Source: Dryomyza anilis (Eukaryota; Arthropoda; Insecta; Diptera; Dryomyzidae). From it: 64,000 nt of DNA. Numbering within the stretch: the first letter of the stretch is position 1; every line of letters begins with the position of its first letter. The notes beneath the pieces were generated by a model that did no database searches, had not been told where the DNA came from, and saw only the letters and a list, made by a program, of their open reading frames with translations. Shown in pieces: positions 61,601 to 64,000 of this stretch. Where the stretch lies: positions 1,322,501 through 1,386,500 of the forward strand of contig OX638133.1 of NCBI GenBank assembly GCA_951804985.1, in the 5' to 3' direction. The position numbers were made by a program, and so were the translations under genes.

Positions 61601-62512
61601 TAACTGCTAGCCACCCTGTGAAATTTTTATCTATTTCACCAACCTCTGCAAAAAGCACAATTTTTTTCGCTTAACTCAACTTTTTTCCTTTTCACCACTT
61701 GACAAACATGTGGCGCCATCTAGTGCGAAGTATTGGTGGTGATGAGATTAAGCTATTTTTTCGTTTCCTCTTCCTTTTTTTTTTAATATACTCCATATCT
61801 GTTAAATATACTCCATATTTGTTTCTGTATTACCATTGGAATTTGATTTTTTCTTCTTTTATTTTGTTTAATCAATTAAAAAAAAAAACTAAAATTTTAA
61901 TTAAGTTTATTATTAAATAATAATTTACATTAATATAAGATAATGATTTAACATTTCTTACTATTGGCATAAAACTGAAACTTATTAGATATTTAGTAAT
62001 TTTATATTTAGAACAGGACGATATAATAATGTATTTTTTATTACAAAATATCAAAAAACTTTCCAGAAACATAAAGAGTATAAACATTTCTAAATTACAA
62101 TAAAAACGTCCAGAAGTTTAAATTAGGTATCTTTACATTTAATTGTTAAACTCTGATACAAAAGAAGTCTATTTAAAAAAAAGCTCAACAAAAGAATTAA
62201 AAAACAAAGGAATACAAAAATATTTCAAATGACTAAGGGAATTCTAATTTTTCTTAATGCATATTAATCATAGACAAAAATAATTATTTGCTATTTTCTC
62301 TAATAGGAAAATCTGGCACAAACAGCTGCTGCTTCGAAGATGATGACGACGAAAAGCTTCCTCTCCAATATAAGTTACAAAAGGCAATCGTTGACTTGAA
62401 GAGAAGCCTCCAAAACCAGAGCGTCGAGCTTAATGGACTCAATGATGTCGAACTCTTGCCACACACACACTTAGAAACACATCCCAATAATACATACACA
62501 CATCATGCATAG
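52790..62512 (+). CDS. Large Ser/Pro-rich, mostly disordered protein, ten exons
   Basis: Exons 52790-52875, 52951-53173, 53303-54283, 54337-54544, 54602-54863, 54954-55244, 56013-56483, 56534-56734, 56794-57596 and 62307-62512 join without a stop into 1243 residues, each at a GT-AG pair in matching phase. The N-terminus is basic (RPRKKGSKNK). Residues 364-380 form a Ser/Thr/Tyr/Gly-rich block containing SPESAYSTGYSTDGTSP. Residues about 930-975 are a likely coiled coil. Basic Ser-Pro clusters (RRRVRSQSPRP) follow. The last exon gives an EDDDDEK acidic patch, a helix, and a His-rich tail. There is no signal peptide or membrane segment. It looks like a cytoplasmic scaffold. The SPES block vaguely recalls Nance-Horan/Guk-holder proteins, but I cannot confirm that. 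Exon 10 lies beyond a 4.7-kb intron and rests on phase and splice signals. Confidence 0.85.
55285..55740. repeat. GATA/GAAA microsatellite in intron 6 of the large gene
   Basis: Compound (GATA)n, GATAGAAA and GAAA repeats over about 450 bp, purest at 55570-55620. Reverse-strand open frames of Tyr/Leu/Ser/Phe across it are by-products. Confidence 0.92.
57660..58130. mobile_element. GATTAATC palindrome-rich element in intron 9 (hAT-MITE-like)
   Basis: At least ten GATTAATC or near-GATTAATC words, many arranged as ACGATTAATCGTCAG then TTGATTAATCAA. The right end is CGATTAATCGCACAGCCCTA. That terminal word (GGGCTGTGCGATTAATCG inverted) resembles ends of hAT-type MITEs known from other animals. 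Related fragments are at 27070-27190, 28190-28208, 34325-34445 and 36850-36990. Confidence 0.7.
58131..59612 (+). other. Intron 9 of the large gene, AT-rich
   Basis: A short hairpin (CTGAAACAGCAAA/TTTGCTGTTTCAG) lies at 58900-58932. TGGCGCCATCTAGTGC at 59279-59294 recurs at 61711-61726, marking a dispersed repeat edge. Nothing codable. Confidence 0.45.
59613..60525. mobile_element. Fold-back element with about 160-bp arms in intron 9
   Basis: The left arm (about 59628-59780, with GACTTGGACATTCTAAGAAC) is inverted at about 60345-60515 (GTTCTTAGAATGTCCAAATC). A second, inner inverted pair (TTCATTGGACCTCTTGATAC and GTATTAAGAGGTCCAATGAA) sits at about 60190 and 60285. Confidence 0.8.
60705..61370. 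repeat. Direct duplication of about 165 bp
   Basis: 60712-60885 and 61206-61360 share GACGTCCAGTTCA-type starts, AAAAATCGTC.GAGTCAA, AATCTAGGTGGCCA, GACGTGTCGCA and TTCCAAGAAAC in the same order. On the minus strand both can be read as Arg-Lys-Ala-Glu-X-Asn-Trp-Thr. I see no gene that explains it. Confidence 0.65.
61500..61580. repeat. Minisatellite of about 20 bp, four units
   Basis: AAGCGGGCCCTTGCAGAATT-type units occur about four times, GC-rich against an AT-rich intron. Confidence 0.75.
61581..62306 (+). other. Intron 9 of the large gene, AT-rich end
   Basis: TGGCGCCATCTAGTGC repeats here (61711) as at 59279. Otherwise simple AT-rich DNA up to the acceptor at 62305-62306. Confidence 0.45.
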
Positions 62513-64000
62513 ATATATAGAGATTATTATAAAATACTTGGTTACTTTGCATGCATTCTAAGCTCCAAAGAGAAAGAGAGAGAGAGACACACATAAAATA
62601 CGCATCCAACAACTAAATTCATAGCAGGTTGCACTAAGCATTATACATATTACTCACAAACACACACACTCTAAGTATTATCTAAACTACTAGACTAGCA
62701 GATATTCTAATAGTAGTAATAACGATCATAGTTATGACCAGGGAGTAAAACCGTTAACCGTTTGTGCAGAAGCATGCACAAATTGAAAATATGCCACTTC
62801 TATTCAAAATTGGGTCAAATTGGCCCACTCATTCCCATAACTATAAAATTTGATATAAATCCAACGTTTTTTTTTATTATATTAATTTTCCTCAATTATT
62901 TGAAATAAAAATTAATAAGGTACAAAAATCGAAATATTTTATACACGCGATATATGTTAATATTGTGAAACACCTAAAATCGTGATTTTTCAGAAAATTA
63001 GGGGCATTTTGACCCAATTTGTGCATAAGGGTTAAAACTAACAATTAGAAACCAACCAATATACAAAAAAAAATCAGCAGTTGCTTTTTCATATCGATTT
63101 TAAAACGGCTTTTCAATTGGGTTTTGAATCAGGTTTTGAATATTGAAACCGCTTCATTTAAAAATAAAATCGAAACGTTATTCTTACCGGGTTTATTTTC
63201 TGGTTATGATGATTATTAATCGAAACAGGGCGAGCATAAAATTGGGCTAAACTGTGCTTTCTGTCCAGCGAACTATTTCCACATTCATGTTATTTAATTG
63301 TAGTTATTTTTTAGTTAGTTTAGTACATTATACTATGTTGCTTATTTCGAACATATGTAGATTTTAGTTGTGTGAAACGTAGCTAAAAGTATTGCTACAT
63401 AACCATGGTAAAAATACAGTTTTTAAGTTTTATTTAGTGTTTTGAAAACGTTTGAGCGCCCTTGAACTTAGTGGACTTACATTAAACACATTTGAATATT
63501 AACTCTAATCATATTGAAACATAGAACCTACTCTAGTCACAGCAAGTTATACACTTCATTACAGTTATTAGAAAATACATTATGGCTTTATAGCGCAAAA
63601 TTATAGAGAAAAGTAATTAGAAACTTTAATAAAATTCCCATATTCTTGAATATCATAATTTAAGTTCCAGCCTGATTTTGATATTAAATATGTGATATGT
63701 ATTTATGACAGTATATCTATAAAAAACATCATGTATATCTAAATAATTTAATTTAAACTTAATTTGTTCATATTTATTATCACTAACTTGATCTCATCAC
63801 TCATCAGCTTAGGTTATATATTAGAAAGTATTGGATACCAGGTCTTTTTCAGATTGTCCAAAAATTAAATATAATTTTGAATATTTTAATATTTTTATAT
63901 TTTGTAATATTTGTTAGATATGTGCTAATTGTATAACAATTTATACTACTCAACAAAACGAGAAAACAATTTTCCCTAGGACGCTACTTATTTTTCATAA
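62513..64000 (+). other. 3'UTR of the large gene and downstream DNA
   Basis: Leader-like GA and CA microsatellites at 62565-62680. A small inverted pair lies at about 62750-63040 (GTTAACCGTTTGTGCA versus TTTGTGCATAAGGGTTAA), probably a MITE. The rest is AT-rich, with no further gene. Confidence 0.4.

Overview
This window is a piece of an insect nuclear genome, almost certainly a drosophilid. The genes have short GT-AG introns. The exons are GC-richer than the very AT-rich surroundings, and the intergenic DNA is full of small inverted-repeat elements. The gene set (fatty acyl-CoA reductase, CDV3 homologue, two GGACT-like proteins, LHFPL tetraspan, DNAJC21 homologue) is, from memory, the set found together at cytological region 60D of D. 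melanogaster 2R (Muller element C). I cannot name the species. The large, transposon-rich spacers suggest a genome more expanded than D. melanogaster.

Layout. 0-1.9 kb holds the first three coding exons of a minus-strand fatty acyl-CoA reductase that runs off the left edge. 1.9-24.3 kb has no convincing protein gene. It carries a tandem array, several MITE families, two tRNA-derived SINE-like units, a 1.2 kb fold-back element and a solo LTR. A candidate distal promoter and untranslated first exon for the reductase lies near 14.6-14.85 kb, which would make most of this block its first intron. 24.4-25.3 kb: CDV3 homologue (+). 26.2-26.8 kb: Tina-1-type gamma-glutamylaminecyclotransferase (-). 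28.5-32.0 kb: its divergent paralogue (-), with a 15-nt first coding exon 2.9 kb upstream. 35.4-36.2 kb: a small secreted cysteine-rich EGF-like protein in three exons (-). 37.9-39.5 kb: GC-richer unique DNA that looks like a promoter/5'UTR block. 42.6-43.4 kb: LHFPL tetraspan gene (+), converging on the DNAJC21 homologue at 43.9-45.7 kb (-). 46.0-47.6 kb: about 1.6 kb of a nearly perfect 8-bp tandem repeat. 47.6-48.9 kb: a second promoter-like block. 52.8-62.5 kb: a ten-exon plus-strand gene that I assembled in a consistent reading frame to 1243 residues, a largely disordered protein I do not recognise with confidence.

The genes are not an operon. The two GGACT-like genes are a tandem duplication on one strand. 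LHFPL and DNAJC21 are convergent, with 437 bp between stop codons. The other neighbours are separated by repeat-rich spacers. The most unusual material is non-coding: the octamer array, the tRNA-like repeat pair (SINEs are, to my knowledge, rare or absent in Drosophila), the nested fold-back element at 7.5-8.7 kb, and an element family built from GATTAATC palindromes. All gene models were read by eye from splice sites and frame continuity, without database searches.
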